Origin: Aquilaria yunnanensis
Taxonomy: Eukaryota; Streptophyta; Magnoliopsida; Malvales; Thymelaeaceae
NCBI GenBank assembly: GCA_039654915.1
Contig: CM077598.1
Location: 74,800,041-74,864,040 of the forward strand
Reading direction: 5' to 3'
DNA: 64,000 bases
Translations under genes and position numbers: made by a program
Notes under the pieces: generated by a model
What the model saw: the letters and a program-made list of their open reading frames with translations, nothing else
The model's database searches: none
What the model was told of the DNA's origin: nothing
Shown here: positions 46,501 to 58,763 of the stretch, piece by piece
How the letters are laid out: each line of letters begins with the position of its first letter
How positions within the stretch are numbered: the first letter of the stretch is position 1

Positions 46501-48617
46501 TCAGGGCGAATGTGCAACTTTCCCTGTGTCTGTCTGCCCAGTATGGCGTTGTATGACGAAGGAACGTCCATGACTATGAATCTTGCCATGGTAGAAGCGA
46601 ACAACTCAGCAGTTCCTTTCTCCGAGGTTCCTTTCATCATCAAGGGGAGGTCGATCCACCCGAGGACAGGTAGCTCAAATGGTCCTACGCCGAACGTGGG
46701 TGAAGTAGCAGCCTTGAGGTCACTCCTGGATACGCCCAAGCTTGGCAGCAAGTGTGAGAACAAGACGTCTGCGTTTGACCCATCGTCCAGCAGTACCCTC
46801 TTGACATCCCAGTTTCCTATCCTCGCCATTATCAGCAATGGATCGTCATGGGGAAATACGATGGTGGAGCCATCCTCGCGGGCCAATTTTTTCGTTGGGC
46901 TCTGATATTCCATCACCGCTATCTCTCTGGCCCTTCTTTTTCTTTCCGAGGATGGAAGTCCGGTTGTGATCGTCTGTATTACTCCCGCCGAAGGTGGAGG
47001 ACGCCTTCTCGGACTTCGGTTCCTTCGCCTGTCCGAATCGTAATCCTCGTCACCTTCTTCCTTTTTTTTCCCTTTTGGGGAAGGCATTCTCAAATAACGC
47101 CGAAGCTGGCCCTGCTTTATCAGCGATTCAATGTACTTTTTCAACTGAAAGCAGTCTTCGGTGTCATGACCGTGATCACGGTGGAACTGACAGAACTTCT
47201 TCATGTTCCTTCTATTGTCAGCAGTCATGCCCCTTGGTCGTTGGATTTGAGCCCCCTGTTTTTCCAACGCCATAAGGACGTTAGCCCTCGTGGTGCTCAG
47301 AGGTGTAAAGTTTTGGGGCTTCCTTCCTCCTACTCGCATTCTCCGAGGTCGGCCCATCTGTTCCGTTGGACACCTGGTTTGCTGGCTGGACCCTTCGCCA
47401 CGAACGTGAATATGGTCAGCCTTCGGCCCAGTCATTCTCAGCTCTTCGGCTGTCATATGTTGTTCAGCCCTTCGGTAGAATTCTCCCAACGTGTCCGGGG
47501 GATCTTTGGAGAATTCATAAAACAAGTGCGAATCCCTTCGGAGGCCCCTCGTCATCGCGAGGATGCGGATCTCGGGACGAAAGTCCGGGACACTGAGGGC
47601 TTCTTTGTTGAACCTCTCGACATAGTCACGGATGGTTTCCCCGTTTCTTTGTGCTATGTCAAACATCTGGACGGGCATCTTCGCCGTCGGCTTGCTCCCG
47701 ATGAATTGTTGGGTGAACGCTGTGGACAGCTCCTGGAACCCCCTACTGTTTCCGGGAGGCAGGGAATTGTACCAGGCAGTTGCTGGTCCTGCGAGGGTGA
47801 CTTCAAAGCACTTGCAGAGTGTTGCATCATCAGCCCCGTGTAGCACCATGCTGCGTTTGTATTTCGTTAGGTGGGCCTGGGGATCAGTCCAGCCCTCATA
47901 GGTCTCTAGCCGTGGTAGCCTGAAGTCGCTTGGCATGGCCGTCTCGACTACTGTTCGGGCGAAAGGACTTTCATCTCCAGAGACAGTTTCAGTTAGCCTG
48001 CCCCAAACAGGCTTGCGTGCCACCTGTTGTTCCACTCTTTCCAGTCTTGCCAAGACTTTATCCAGGAGCAGCGTGGCACGGGGCTCTTCTTCCTGGGGCC
48101 TTCTCTTCAGGGAGCGACTTCAGGACCGAGGTGACTGAGACCTTGCCTCTGCTGACAAACTTCTTCTGGACGGAACTTCAGCTCGTTTAGAGCTCGCTCT
48201 TTCCGCCATCCGTGCCCCGAGGGGCAAGCTATCTGCGGAGGACTCTTCCCGTGGCTCCCCACTTCCCGAGCTGTGACGGGTTGCCCTTGGGCTTTTCCCC
48301 CAAGGTCGTGCTGACGAAGTGGGTTTTTGCGCCTGGGCTGGTTGCGGCCATCTTCGGTCTATTTGTTGTGTCATTTCAGCCACAACAGACGTCTGAAAGT
48401 CTCTTAAAAAACCTATGGTGATGACAAGAGGGCGTTCCTCTTCAGGCAAGGAAGTCTCTGGGGGACTTCGTTCGGTAGCTGGTTGGGTTTCAGGCGCAGC
48501 TGGGGACTTTGGGAGTCCTTTGTCCTTCGAACGCCGAGTTTCGACAACAGCTACCTGGGAGTGAGTTCCCACAGACGGCGCCAAATGATGCCCCAAGGCA
48601 TCTTCGTTTGCTGTCAT
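43517..48617 (-). pseudogene. Tat-C gag-pol, minus strand, disabled in pol
   Basis: Starts at ATG 48617 in the LTR (MTANEDALGHH) and reads through the primer site. One in-frame TGA lies at 48120-48122. Then 46104-48053 is open for 649 codons with the capsid part, a zinc knuckle (CQFHRDHGHDTEDC), protease LDDGSNADVLF and the start of the linker. A 16-17-nt deletion near 46130 shifts the frame before reverse transcriptase. A ~50-nt deletion near 45815 removes reverse transcriptase sequence after DPEDEEK. More shifts and stops follow. RNase H and integrase pieces (44819-43842) are recognisable but rearranged in frame. The end reads HSDALKKKIFYA at 43517. It cannot make polymerase, although its LTRs are young. 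Confidence 0.9.
48568..48585 (-). other. Primer-binding site, Tat-C
   Basis: Minus strand TTTGGCGCCGTCTGTGGG, directly next to the 5' LTR. The same core as in Tat-A. Confidence 0.8.
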
Positions 48618-49555
48618 GTTGACAGGTGGAGAGACTTCCTGGGGAGGCGAGTGCCTGGAGCTCAGGTTTCCCAGCTGAGTGTGCCTGAAAAGCTCAAAGA
48701 AGAGGTTAGGAGGTCCCCGGTTTGCTTTTCCGGGGAGGACCCTCCGACGCCCAAGTCAGTTTTCTGAGTGAAGGTGGAGGAAGAACACTAAGGGATCAAG
48801 TGTCTTGCCTGTTTTGTGTTTTCTCAGAGAGAGGAAAATGCCCATCCCTTGCCCAGTCCCATTTCCTAGTATTTATAGGAGTAGCTGGTCAGTTCAGATC
48901 ATGACACGTGTTCGGTCGGATTTGATCCGTCTCTTTGGACCTAGGGGACAGGCAGCCGTTTGCAGCCTCTTTTAGCCCTGGACCCGGACGGGTTGTGTCA
49001 GGACTGGGGCGGCTGCGGCGTGTCATTTCGCCGTTCAGATGTGACGTGTAGGGCTTGTGGGTGACATGTCAGAGGCTCCTTAAATGCTCATACCGTACTC
49101 CCGAGGTCCCCTGGGCGAGGTCGCCCTTTGGTGCGTGCACCCTCTTCGGATTCTATCCATCCTTCGGTGCGAGCACCTCCTTCGGGATCTATCCCATAAT
49201 TCTGGGAGCGCCCTTGATGAACACCTTCTTCGGGACTCACATCCATAGTTCGGGGATTCCCTTGTTCAGGTGTTTCTTCTTCGGGGAAGACCTCTTTGGG
49301 GCCTCTTCCTTCGGGGAGATTCTCCCTTGCTTCAGGGAGATGGCTCTCTTACCCGAAGACGGTCAGTTTAGCCCCTCGATGGAGACGGTGTTGTCCTCGG
49401 AATTCCTGACGAGCTACCGAAGTCTCGAGCTCATAGTGTTTGACTTCGCACCTTCCGAGGTCAGTAAAAAGATCCTCTCTTGGGTGACGTCAGACTCCTC
49501 AGCCAATATTCTGGCGCGGAGTTACTACCGAGGAGGCGTTAGCCTTTGGCTATCA
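48586..49555 (-). repeat. Tat-C 5' LTR
   Basis: 970 bp; plus strand TGATGCCCC to GGCTATCA. G-box GACACGTGT at 48903-48911, then TATAAATA (minus strand) at 48870-48877. GC-rich stem-loop near 48713-48747. Confidence 0.92.
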
Positions 49556-49949
49556 CGTATGAAATTTTTACAACGCCTAGAGTACAAATAGAGGTTGAAC
49601 TGGAATTTAGAATTTCTAAATTTGGAGCCCAGTAGCCAAATATATGACATTCCAAAATTGGCTAAGTAACTATTCATTTGGTTAGAATTTGGTAACCAAC
49701 TTCAAAAATCCATAACTTGGTCCATAGATGGGATTTTGATGTAAAAAGGAATTCATTGGTTTGCTCTAAGTCTCAACTTGATAATGGAAGAAAGAAAATA
49801 GGGATTACATAGCTAGAATGATACAATTTTTAAGCGGAAGTTAGAGGTGCAGTGGCTGGTCACTAGAACTTAACAAGATTGCCTAATGTGTGGAAGCCAA
49901 AACTAAGAATTGTTCTAGTGTTTTCCTTCTTAGCTTCCATAGTATGCAT

Positions 49950-51365
49950 TGTTAGTGTTGTGCCCAAAAAGCCAATCATGTGATGATTGTATTTTTTCAC
50001 ATTGAGTCATGATATTTTATTGAGACATTAATCCAGCAAATATGTTTGTTGTTTTGTTTCTGTGTAACGTAATAAACATAATTGTAACCCTAGAATAATG
50101 ATATTCTTAAACGTCCCTAGTCTAGTATTATTGTGGAGCGGGTTGCAATAATACATAATGACTAGCATATGTGGAGACTAATATGAGATATGTAGTCTAC
50201 ATATGGGTACAAGTTGGAGAACTTGTGTACTGGACCGACCCACCATGACAACACTTCATGGATCGTTATATGAGTGTCATAAGTGATTCTCATAGTGATC
50301 ATGGTATATGTAGTCCTTGACCTAAGATCATCAAGGTTCCCTACATGTGAGTCACATACTTTGATACTTTCCTTTGTTGCTCGTAACTGAGTGAACTTGA
50401 AGGAGGTCATTGGGTATGTCACATATCATGCGGAGGGATTTGTATGATCAAGATGGGATTTGTCCCTCCTATGTAACGGGAGTGATATCTTCGGGCCCGT
50501 TGATAGAGTGAGACTTAGAAAATGCATGGCCATGCTTGGATGAGTTGATATACGATATCAATGTCATCAGCTTAAGTTAGTCTACTCGGTAATCAAGAAA
50601 CCAAAGATTGGGCTATACGAGAGTGACACATTCCATGTCTCGTGCTTAGTCTTGATATCTTGGACAAAGGGACAAGGGCATATATCGGTGATGATCATAG
50701 AGGTTTAGTCGAATCATCGACAATCTTGTCACTTTGGTAGCAATGATGTGTTGCTAGACACCGCTCATTGCTTATGATCATAAATGTGATTTATGATCAT
50801 TGCCAACGTGGTAAGAGCCTATTGGGTTGCACACATAGAGCTATTTGGATCATTAGAGTGCATCGGCTAATAATTTGGGTTTTGGTTTCACAATAATTTC
50901 GTATTAATACTGGCACCAATAGTTGAGCCATTATTAAGCCCGAAATTAAATCCTAATTGGATTAGGGCTTTGAAACCCATTAGGCCTGGAAGTTGAGTCT
51001 CACTATAAATACAACTTTTAACTGAGAAATTCACAGTTCTCCTTGCCCTAGCCTCCTAAAAGGACAGCCGCACTCTTCTTATACAACTCCATGGAGGACG
51101 CAAGCTAGCACTGCGAGCGCAAGAGAAACGCATCTGCCGGGACGTGGTGGAAGCATGGTGATCCTGAGAGGCTCGTGTGGATACCATAGAGAGCTTGAAC
51201 ATGTCAACTGTTCAGGTTTTTTGATTCGACTCTACAGTTGAGTGAGAGATCTCAACCGAAAATTACGTATGAAAATTTTTGAACACCCGGTTTACCCCGT
51301 TTCACTTGGATCCTGGAGGGTTTCGGTTAAATTCCGCTGCGCTGTTTGGCTCCCAAAACCCAACA
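49950..51365 (-). mobile_element. 1.4-kb solo LTR (family S), inverted
   Basis: 1416 bp; plus strand TGTTAGTGTTG to AAACCCAACA. Flanked by tgcat at 49945-49949 and 51366-51370. Reverse complement of the copies at 21572 and 35396. It sits in the last part of the Tekay-type solo LTR. Confidence 0.88.
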
Positions 51366-51551
51366 TGCATAAATGTAAATATGTGTGTTATGGTTTTACC
51401 AATATACATATATTTGCATAAATACCAAGAGGGCCACTTGGGTAATATGGTGAGCATTATTCTGATGGCCTACAGAACATGCATAGCTCCTGGGAGATTG
51501 ACACATTAAATATTGTCACTGTATTTAAGCTCTCAAAGTGGTAATAGAAGT

Positions 51552-53391
51552 TCAGCAACAAATCAGGGAACAAAATGTCGATGTTCAACCTATCATCAAT
51601 GAGCACCCTTTTGAAATCCCAGCTTCTTATCCTTGCCATGATTAGGAGAAGGTCATCATGTGGAAACTTCATGGTAGACTCATCTTTACAAACAAGCTTG
51701 TTCGCCGAGTTGTCGAATTCCATCGTCAAGATTTCCCAAGCTTTCCTTTTCGTCTCAGCTGAGGGTATTTTAGTTGTGATTGTCTAGATTATTCCTGCTA
51801 GAGGTGGTGGGTGCTTTCTGGGTCTTCGGTTCTGACGTTAGTCAGAATCATAGTCCTCATCCTCTCATTTCCTTTCTTCTTTCTTTCTTTCGTAGGCTTT
51901 AGGTGATGGCTTCTGTAGGTAGTGTTGAAGTTTCCCTTGCTTGATTAAAGATTCAATATACTTTCTCAGCTACAAGCAATCTTCGGTATTGTGCCCATGG
52001 TCCTGATGAAATTGATAGAATTTCTTCATGTTCTTCTTGTTGTCCGAGGTCATGGCCTTCCATGGCCATCAGGATGTTTGTTCTTTTAGTATTTAGTCGA
52101 GTGAATGATACTGGCCTCTTTCTCCTTGTTTTTTAAGGTTTACCCCCTCCCTTGGTGGAATACCAAGGTTGGTTGCTCTGACTCTCGGAGTGACTCTGCT
52201 CAGACTTCGGGCCACCGATCCTCCGCCCCTCAGCTGTCATGTGCTACTCGGCCTTTTGGTAGAATTCTCCGAGGGTGTCAGGGGGGTCCTTGGAGAACTC
52301 ATAAAAGAGTTGTGAGTCCCTCCTTAGTCCCCTGATCATGGCAAGGATGTGGATTTTGGGACGGAAGTCTGACACGCTGAGAGCTTCTCGGTTGAACTTT
52401 TCGACATAGTCTCGAATGGTCTCCCAATTTTTTTGGACTATGTCGAACATTTGGACGGGCATCATCATCGTCAACCTACTTCCAATGAACTGCTGGGTGA
52501 AGGCAGTGGACAACTCCTGGAAAACCATTATGGTTTTAGGGGCCAGGGAGTTGTACCACGCAGGTGCCAGCCTCGACAAGGTGACTTCGAAGCATTTGCA
52601 GAGAATGGTCCTCAGCACCATGCAATAACATGCTTCGCCTATACTTCATGAGATGAGCTTGCAAATCGCTGCGCCCATCATACATTTCCAGACATGGTAC
52701 TCAGAAGTCGTTGGGCATTAGTGCCTCTACAACGATACGGATGAAGGGGGACTCCTTTCTAGTGAAGGTCTCTGACAACCTTGACCAAACAAGCTTCTAA
52801 GAGACCTGTTTTTCCACATTTTCCAACCTCTCAAGGATTTTCTCCATCAAGATGGTAGTACCGTCCTCTCCTCATTGCCTAGTAGTCCCCAACAACGGAG
52901 AATGACGTCTTCTTTTTAGGGAGTAACTTCGTTCGTGGGGGAACTAGGACTTCACATCTGGGATAGACTTCACCGGTAGGAAGTTCTGGGTCCTTTCGAC
53001 ACCGTTCCTCCAGTGTGACATACCATGGATGGTATGTTCTCTGTTGTGGACTCATTGTGAGAACCCCCACTTCCAGAGCCCCGGTGAGGTGACTTAGGGC
53101 TTTTCTCCTCACGAGTATCTGGAAAAATGCCCTTCCCTTTGGGGTGGTTGTGACCAACTTTGGTTGTGCTGTTACGTCATTTTAGCCATGATAGAGTGTT
53201 GAAAATCACGCAGAAATCCCATCATGACTGTCAGAGGACGTTCATCTTTTGGTAGGGAAGTCTCCGCGGCAAGCTGTTCAGTCATTGCTTGAGTTTTCGG
53301 CACAGACTGGGACCTCAAGAGTCCCTTGTCCTTTTAATGCCGGGTCTCAACAACAGCGACTTAAGAATTGATTCCACAGATGGTGCCAAAA
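51552..53391 (-). pseudogene. Tat-D gag and protease N-terminal half
   Basis: Minus-strand continuation of 17907-18375. It contains a protease start (HDDLLLIMARIRSWDFKRVL, with D-D-R in place of D-D-G), a decayed zinc knuckle whose first cysteine has become tyrosine (KKFYQFHQDHGHNTEDC), and a capsid-like open stretch at 52244-52621 (FTQQFIGSR, IRDYVEKFNREAL). The primer site (TTTGGCACCATCTGTGG, minus strand) is at about 53373-53391. There are many stops and shifts. It is an older copy than Tat-A, B and C. Confidence 0.85.
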
Positions 53392-54113
53392 AGCTCGGTG
53401 GCATCTTCATTGTATGGCATGCTGAGCCTAGTAGAGACTCCTGGTGAAATGGTGTCTGCAAGATCTTGAAGAAAGTGGGTTAGGAGCTCCCTGAAGTGTG
53501 TCTCCGGGGGAGGAGCCTCCGACGCTGAAATCAGTATATGGGTGAAAAGTTGTTTTAGAACAGAGAGTATAGAGGAGAGGGTCCCATCGTTCTTACCAAG
53601 GACCCTGCTAAGTATTTATAGGAGGGTGGAGGGAGGAGGCCGTTCTACATAGCCTATCCAAATCATGACACGTGTTCAGCTAGATCTATTCCGTACATTC
53701 ATAGGCAGGTATCTCCAATTGGCCATCGGCCGTTCTGGCTACAAGGTTGGGGCATGTGTAAGGCCTCTTTGTCAAAGGTTCATTAACCGTATTTGTCATT
53801 TTTATGAACAAGACCCCCTCAGGGGTGTGAGACCCCTTCGGTCATGGATTTTCCTAAGGGCTACTAGAGAAGGCCTTTCGGAAAGGCGAACCATCCTTGG
53901 GAGACTTTCCTCTATTGGGGGTGACAGACCTATTTTTTCAAGGTTTGTATCTCGCAAATTCAAGGGTGGCGAGGAAACTTTTTCCCAAAGTTGCCTATAT
54001 AACCTTCTGAGGGTAGTGTAGAGAATCTTTTGAGGTTGCTGCTATGACTGCCCGAGGGTGGTGTCAGGTTAACCAATTAGGATTTCTTGTGGGTGATAGC
54101 CCTTCGACTATCA
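53392..54113 (-). repeat. Tat-D 5' LTR
   Basis: About 722 bp. On the minus strand it starts TGATAGTCGAAGGGCTATCA at 54113. The end next to the primer site is mutated (AAGCTC where TGATG is expected). G-box GACACGTGT is at 53667-53675 and TATAAATA (minus strand) at 53613-53620. Conserved GC-rich stem-loop near 53490-53522. Confidence 0.8.
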
Positions 54114-54641
54114 CTTTCCACTTCTCATCCACCTTCATGAAGAAATATTCCTTCTGCCACCTTTGCCAGTTGTGTTTAGTGCCGAAGGTAAAAGTAAATT
54201 TCTTGCTCCCGGATTCCTGGGGGAGCAAGAAATAGAATCCCCCCTTCAGGGTAGGGTGGAGTTTGTAGCATTAGAGAAAAAAGGTAAAGTCTGGAACAAT
54301 TTTGAAAACCCCACACATACAAAGGAAGGCATTAAAGTAGGCATACGAGTTTGGGGGCATCTGATTGTTGGCTATGCCATGGAAATAGTAGAAGTCGGAG
54401 ACCACGTTTCGGGGAGCATAATGGAGACCCACCTTCAATTGCGCTCTAAAGACGGTAACCTCTTTCTGTTGAGGAATGTAGCTCAGTTCATTATGACTAG
54501 GGAGCCTAATTTTTGCGAAAGAAGGGAGAAAGAACTTCGCTTTCCACTTCTCAAACTTTTTTGAAGTTGCACAGCTCATATGGGAGTCAAGAGGGATCTA
54601 ACTCTCAAGAAAACCCTAGCCTTGGCTTGTTCAGCTGACAT
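54114..54641 (-). pseudogene. Tat-E antisense-gene exon 1 remnant
   Basis: Third copy of the antisense gene, cut at 54114 by the Tat-D insertion. The putative ATG at 54641 (MSAEQAK) is followed by a frame change. The stretch 54579-54271 is open and matches exon 1 of Tat-A: KFEKWKAKFFLPSFAKIRLP, then VTVFRAQLKVGL and a CMCGVF segment. Further downstream GSGSKKFTFTF is still legible. A TATATAAA on the minus strand at 54849-54856 corresponds to the promoter in the other copies. It belongs to a plus-oriented Tat element, the oldest one I can trace here. Confidence 0.8.
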
Positions 54642-55141
54642 CCTCAGTGACTAAAACCCTAACCTTGGATAGCTGAAGGAAAAAGCCATATATCCGAAAA
54701 ACAGGGCAGACTTCGAGAAACATCGCTAATCTTGCCAGAAATTGATCTGCAGCTAACACTACCACAGGAAAAGTTGGAAAGTAAGAGGAAGTCTGAGAGC
54801 AAAAGGAATGAAAGTAGAAGAAGTTAGGAAACTCTGAAAGTGAGAGGGTTTATATAGACCGAGGGAGGCAAGCGAAGCGTCGCGATAATGACCCTTTGTA
54901 AGCGAACGGTTGTAACCGATGTAACTGACACAATTAATCGCCAATGCTTAGATGACATATGTCATGCGAAGTAAGAAACAAAGGCATGCCTTTTGACACT
55001 TGCAGGCCTATATTGCGCATCCTGAGGTGACGCAATGGCTTAGTCAAAAGATAGGACGATTCACTGACAGAAGGCAGGAACAAAAAACCCTGAGGGGAAA
55101 ATAGTTCCTTGCCTCATACAACCTCGGTTAAATCTAAAATT

Positions 55142-55906
55142 TGGCTAAAGGGCTATCACTATCGCTCACAAAGAACTCCTAATTGGCTTACAAAACATCA
55201 CCCTCAGAGAATTTGCAACACCACCCTTGGGGAATTCGTTATACCAATCGAGGACTCTCGGCATCCACTCTCGGCATCCACCCTCGGAAAATATATGTGA
55301 CCAACTTCGGGAAAAGGGGGTCTCTTCTAACCTCGAGGGGGCACTACCAACCTCGGAAGCATGGGTTCTTCACCCTCAATAGATGAAAAAACCTCCTGAG
55401 GAAGGTCCACCCACTTGAAAGGCCTTTTCTAATGGCCCTCAGAGAAGATTTCTCCCCGAAAGGATCTTGCACATCCGAAAGGGTCTTATGGAAGAATGAC
55501 AAATACGGTTAGGGAACCTCTAACACAAAGGCCTCGCACACGCCCCTACCCTCTTGCCAAAACTACCTACGGCCAGCTGGAAATGCCTGCCTTTAGAGGT
55601 ACAAACCAGATCTAGCCGGACACCTGTCATGATATGGGTAAATTGTGCAAAATGGCCTCCTACCTCCATCATCGTATAAATACTTTAGGAGGCTCCTTTA
55701 CAAGAACAACGAAACTCTCTTTTTCCTACTCTCTACTCTTAACAACTTCTCTCCCATATACTACTTGGCTGTTAGAGGCTCCTCCCCCAGAAACACCATT
55801 TAGGGAGCTCCTAACCCACAATCTTCAAAGTGTTGTAGATATCTTTTCATCGAAAGTCTCTCTTACAGGCCAATATGTCATATGATGAGGATGCCACCGG
55901 ACATCA
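55142..55906 (+). repeat. Tat-E 3' LTR
   Basis: About 765 bp, starting TGGCTAAAGGGCTATCAC (terminus mutated) and ending GGACATCA. Its start aligns with the Tat-D LTR start (CTCACAAAGAACTCCTAATTGG against CCCACAAGAAATCCTAATTGG). TATAAATA at 55675-55682, with a decayed G-box (ACACCTGTC) upstream. The U5 ATG reading MSYDEDATGHH is kept. Confidence 0.75.
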
Positions 55907-55910
55907 TTGG

Positions 55911-56240
55911 TGATAGCTGCAGGGCTATCACACAAAGAACATTCATACTAAGGAACCTGGCACCACCCTCAGAAGTCAATATGCCCACCGTTAAGAACAT
56001 CGTTAGCACCACCCACGGGGATTAACCCAACCAACCTTGGGATTAATAGTCTACTATCATTAGCAAAATAGGTGCTTCCCGAACACCATTTAGGTCTCTG
56101 ATAGACTTCTCCCAACCACCTTTGAAAATGACTCAAATCCCGAAAGAGTTTTGGAGGCCCCAAGGGTTCTTGAGGAAAATGACAAATGTACGACTCCCAA
56201 GACAACTGACAAGGGATCTCCACAGGCCATCAGTGACATG
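55911..56240 (+). repeat. Second, truncated Tat-E-type LTR start
   Basis: Starts TGATAGCTGCAGGGCTATCA four bases after the end of the previous LTR and aligns with other Tat-D/E LTR starts for roughly 330 bp (CTGGCACCACCCTCAG). The right end is indistinct. Confidence 0.65.
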
Positions 56241-57643
56241 GCCGCCCTAGGCTATACCTAGGAAGCCTATGACAATGGATTTCACGGTGGTTGCAATTGG
56301 CTAGTTATATATGTGCGCGAACTAAACCTTCATGAAACTAATTAATTAACTTAGAAAATGGAAGATGCATGCTCATTTAGGTTTGACTTGATTACGTGGA
56401 AACCATAAAATATTCCCTTGGCCAAGGCCCTTTTTATAGAAATAAAGTTCAAATAGTCAAAGCACACATAATCAACATTTGTATTATCATTACTACACAT
56501 AATAACCATGTGAGGGCACCCAAGAAAAGTAGACTAAGGCCTCTCTCCCAAGAGCAACCCTAGAGTCTAAAGCTCCAAACATAGACACGGGCGGCAACTA
56601 GGCATAAACATGTGCAAGCCTCTATTGAGATCCTCCTAACTAACTACCACCTTGGAGATGAGTCCTAGTGGTGAATCCTAAAAGTCTATCCACGTACTGC
56701 TAGCCTCTGCGACCAAGAAAATACTATAGTTAGTATTGTTACTTCACCGACAAGTAATTAAGAAAACTAGAATCATAAATATTCCCATAACATTATACCT
56801 GCAACAAAAGACAACTGCGATAATCTTTAGCAATTATTAGGTCAACACGGTCAGAAACTACACAACATAAGATAAGGGAGTGAGAATATGTAATTCTCAG
56901 TAAGGGATCTTCACTTGCAAGGAAAATGCTAAAGACAACACATATATTATCAAATGTAATCTACTGTGAGCTTATACTATATCAGGCTAAACTTATCTGC
57001 ATGCATTTCAATCCCTTGGGACTTTCCTCTACCTAGTCCCTAAACTACAAGGCATTGACTTGTCCTTCAGCAAGCTTAGCTTGCCAGTCTAACTAATGAT
57101 TAATCACCAATTGAAATTCTCCCATACATTGTATAAGGGTGCTATGGTGACTACTATAGCCTATACCATAAAGACCTTGTACACTAAGTGCACTAGGGTC
57201 TTACCTTGCAACCTCATGGCTAATTGCACGGCTAGGTCACCAAGGGTACTAAACCTCTCACCGAAGCTATTTATACCTAGTTGTGATCCTTTGAAAACTT
57301 AGTTCCTTCCTTATGGTTGAAGTAACCGTAAGAGTTCATAAAATTCAAGATAACTTCTAGGCCTTGGAAGAGTATTGGAATCCTCAAAGTACCCTCGGAA
57401 TACTTGGACCCCAATGTACCCTGAGAACCCCCTTGGACCTCCCCCTGAACCTCTTAGCAGAAATTTCAAATTTTCAATCACCATGTTTGTGGCTATGAGT
57501 CGCCATAGATCTCGATGTGCTATGAGTTTTTGTGGTAATGGTGACACGTTGTGGGAGTTTGTATCTATTGGTGACTCATTGCCAATATTGGGAAAACCTG
57601 GAAAATTTCAGGTTTTGTTGCTATGAACTTTGGACACTTACCA
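56241..57643. other. Unclassified intergenic or repeat-derived sequence
   Basis: AT-rich sequence without a convincing open frame or a match to the elements around it. The longest open stretches are under 85 codons and show no recognisable domain. It may be an old LTR or flanking DNA. I see no gene in it. Confidence 0.5.
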
Positions 57644-57984
57644 TGTAGGGTTTCGAGACCCAAACAAGCGTAGCTGAATCCCTCTAGGATCCAAGTGAAA
57701 CGGGGTAAACTAGGTGTTTAAAATTTTTCATACCTAATTCAATTGAGAACTTTCACCCCACTGTTGAGTTGAATCACAAAACCTAAACAGTTGACGTGTT
57801 CAAGCTCTCAATGGTATCCACATGAGCCTCTCGGGATCACCACATCTCAGCCAATGCATTTCTCTTGTGCCCACAGTGCTAACTTTTCTAATTTAATCCT
57901 TTTTGAGAGACTAAGGAAAGAGCTTTGAATTTCTCAGTATATGATTTATTTATAGTGAGACTCAACTCCCATGCCTAATGGGCT
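57644..57984 (+). repeat. Truncated family-S LTR
   Basis: Left ~340 bp of the 1.4-kb LTR (TGTAGGGTTTCGAGACCC..., GATCCAAGTGAAACGGGG) with many changes. It stops abruptly within the ATGCCTAATGGG segment and passes directly into a Tekay LTR fragment. No target duplication can be found, so a deletion joined the two. Confidence 0.78.
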
Positions 57985-58763
57985 TTTAATTTCTATATCT
58001 CCCTTTGTAGAACGAATCTTGGCATGAAATTTTGACCACACTTAGAGAACATATAGAGGTTGAACTGAGATTTGGAATTTCTGAATTTGGAGCCCTGTAG
58101 CCAAACATATGACGTTGCAAAGTTGACTAAGTTACTATTCATTTGGTCAGAATTTTGTAACCAACTTAAAAAATCCATAACTTGGTCCATAGGTGGGCTA
58201 TTGATGTACAACAAAATTCCTTGGTTTGCTCTAAGTCTTTAATTGATAATGGTGCAAGGAAAATGGGTGGTTATGTGGCTAGAATGATACAGTTTATTAG
58301 TGGAATTTACAAGCACAGTGGCTGGTCACTAGAACTTAACAAGATTGCCTAATGTGTGGTAGCCAAGATTAAGATTTATGCTAGTGTTTTCCTACTTTGC
58401 TGCCATGGTGTACATGAAATGTGAACATGTGTGTGATGGTTGGACCAATATGCATGTGTTTACATAGTGCCCAAGAGGGCCACTTGGGTATGCACACTAA
58501 AGGTAGTGTTCTGATGGCCTATAGAACACTACCAATCTTGGGAGTCTAAATGCATAATTTTGGCACCATAATTTGAACAGCCCTGGAGTGGGTAACACAA
58601 GTTGGTATCAGAGCATGGTTTGTCCATGTACATAGCATATAGTTGCATTGTATGCATCTACATACATGAACTCAATTTGGTCAACTGCTAGTGTCAAATG
58701 CCATTGAAATACCTATGATCTTGATATGAGCTCTTTGATGAATCATCAATGCAAGAAGTAGAC

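Larger units (their letters stand above)
38605..49555 (-). mobile_element. Tat-C retrotransposon, minus orientation
   Basis: 10.95 kb, inserted in the Tekay-type solo LTR with target duplication cgtat (38600-38604, 49556-49560). The two LTRs are 970 bp each and differ at about 15 positions by my count, so the insertion is fairly recent. It has the same order of parts as Tat-A: LTR, primer site, gag-pol, hairpin repeats, antisense gene (here on the plus strand), subrepeats, polypurine tract, LTR. The LTR sequence differs from Tat-A, so this is a separate family. gag-pol is disabled by deletions, while the antisense gene keeps its frame apart from one stop. Confidence 0.92.
18376..51546 (+). 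mobile_element. Tekay-type solo LTR, split by three later insertions
   Basis: The LTR starts TGTTACCACC at 18376 and ends GTGGTAATA at 51546, flanked by gaagt on both sides. Its own sequence is in four pieces: 18376-19999, 38409-38604, 49561-49949 and 51371-51546, about 2.39 kb. That agrees with the ~2.5-kb LTRs of Tekay-B. No internal region belongs to it, so it is a solo LTR left by recombination between LTRs. It is diverged from the Tekay-B LTRs (for example 18940-19330 against 20690-21060), which fits an older insertion. Everything between the pieces was inserted later and each insertion has its own target duplication. Confidence 0.85.

Noticed and set aside
46848..47843. 331-codon plus-strand frame
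   Set aside because: Mirror of the Tat-C gag coding strand; the minus-strand frame has clear gag homology.
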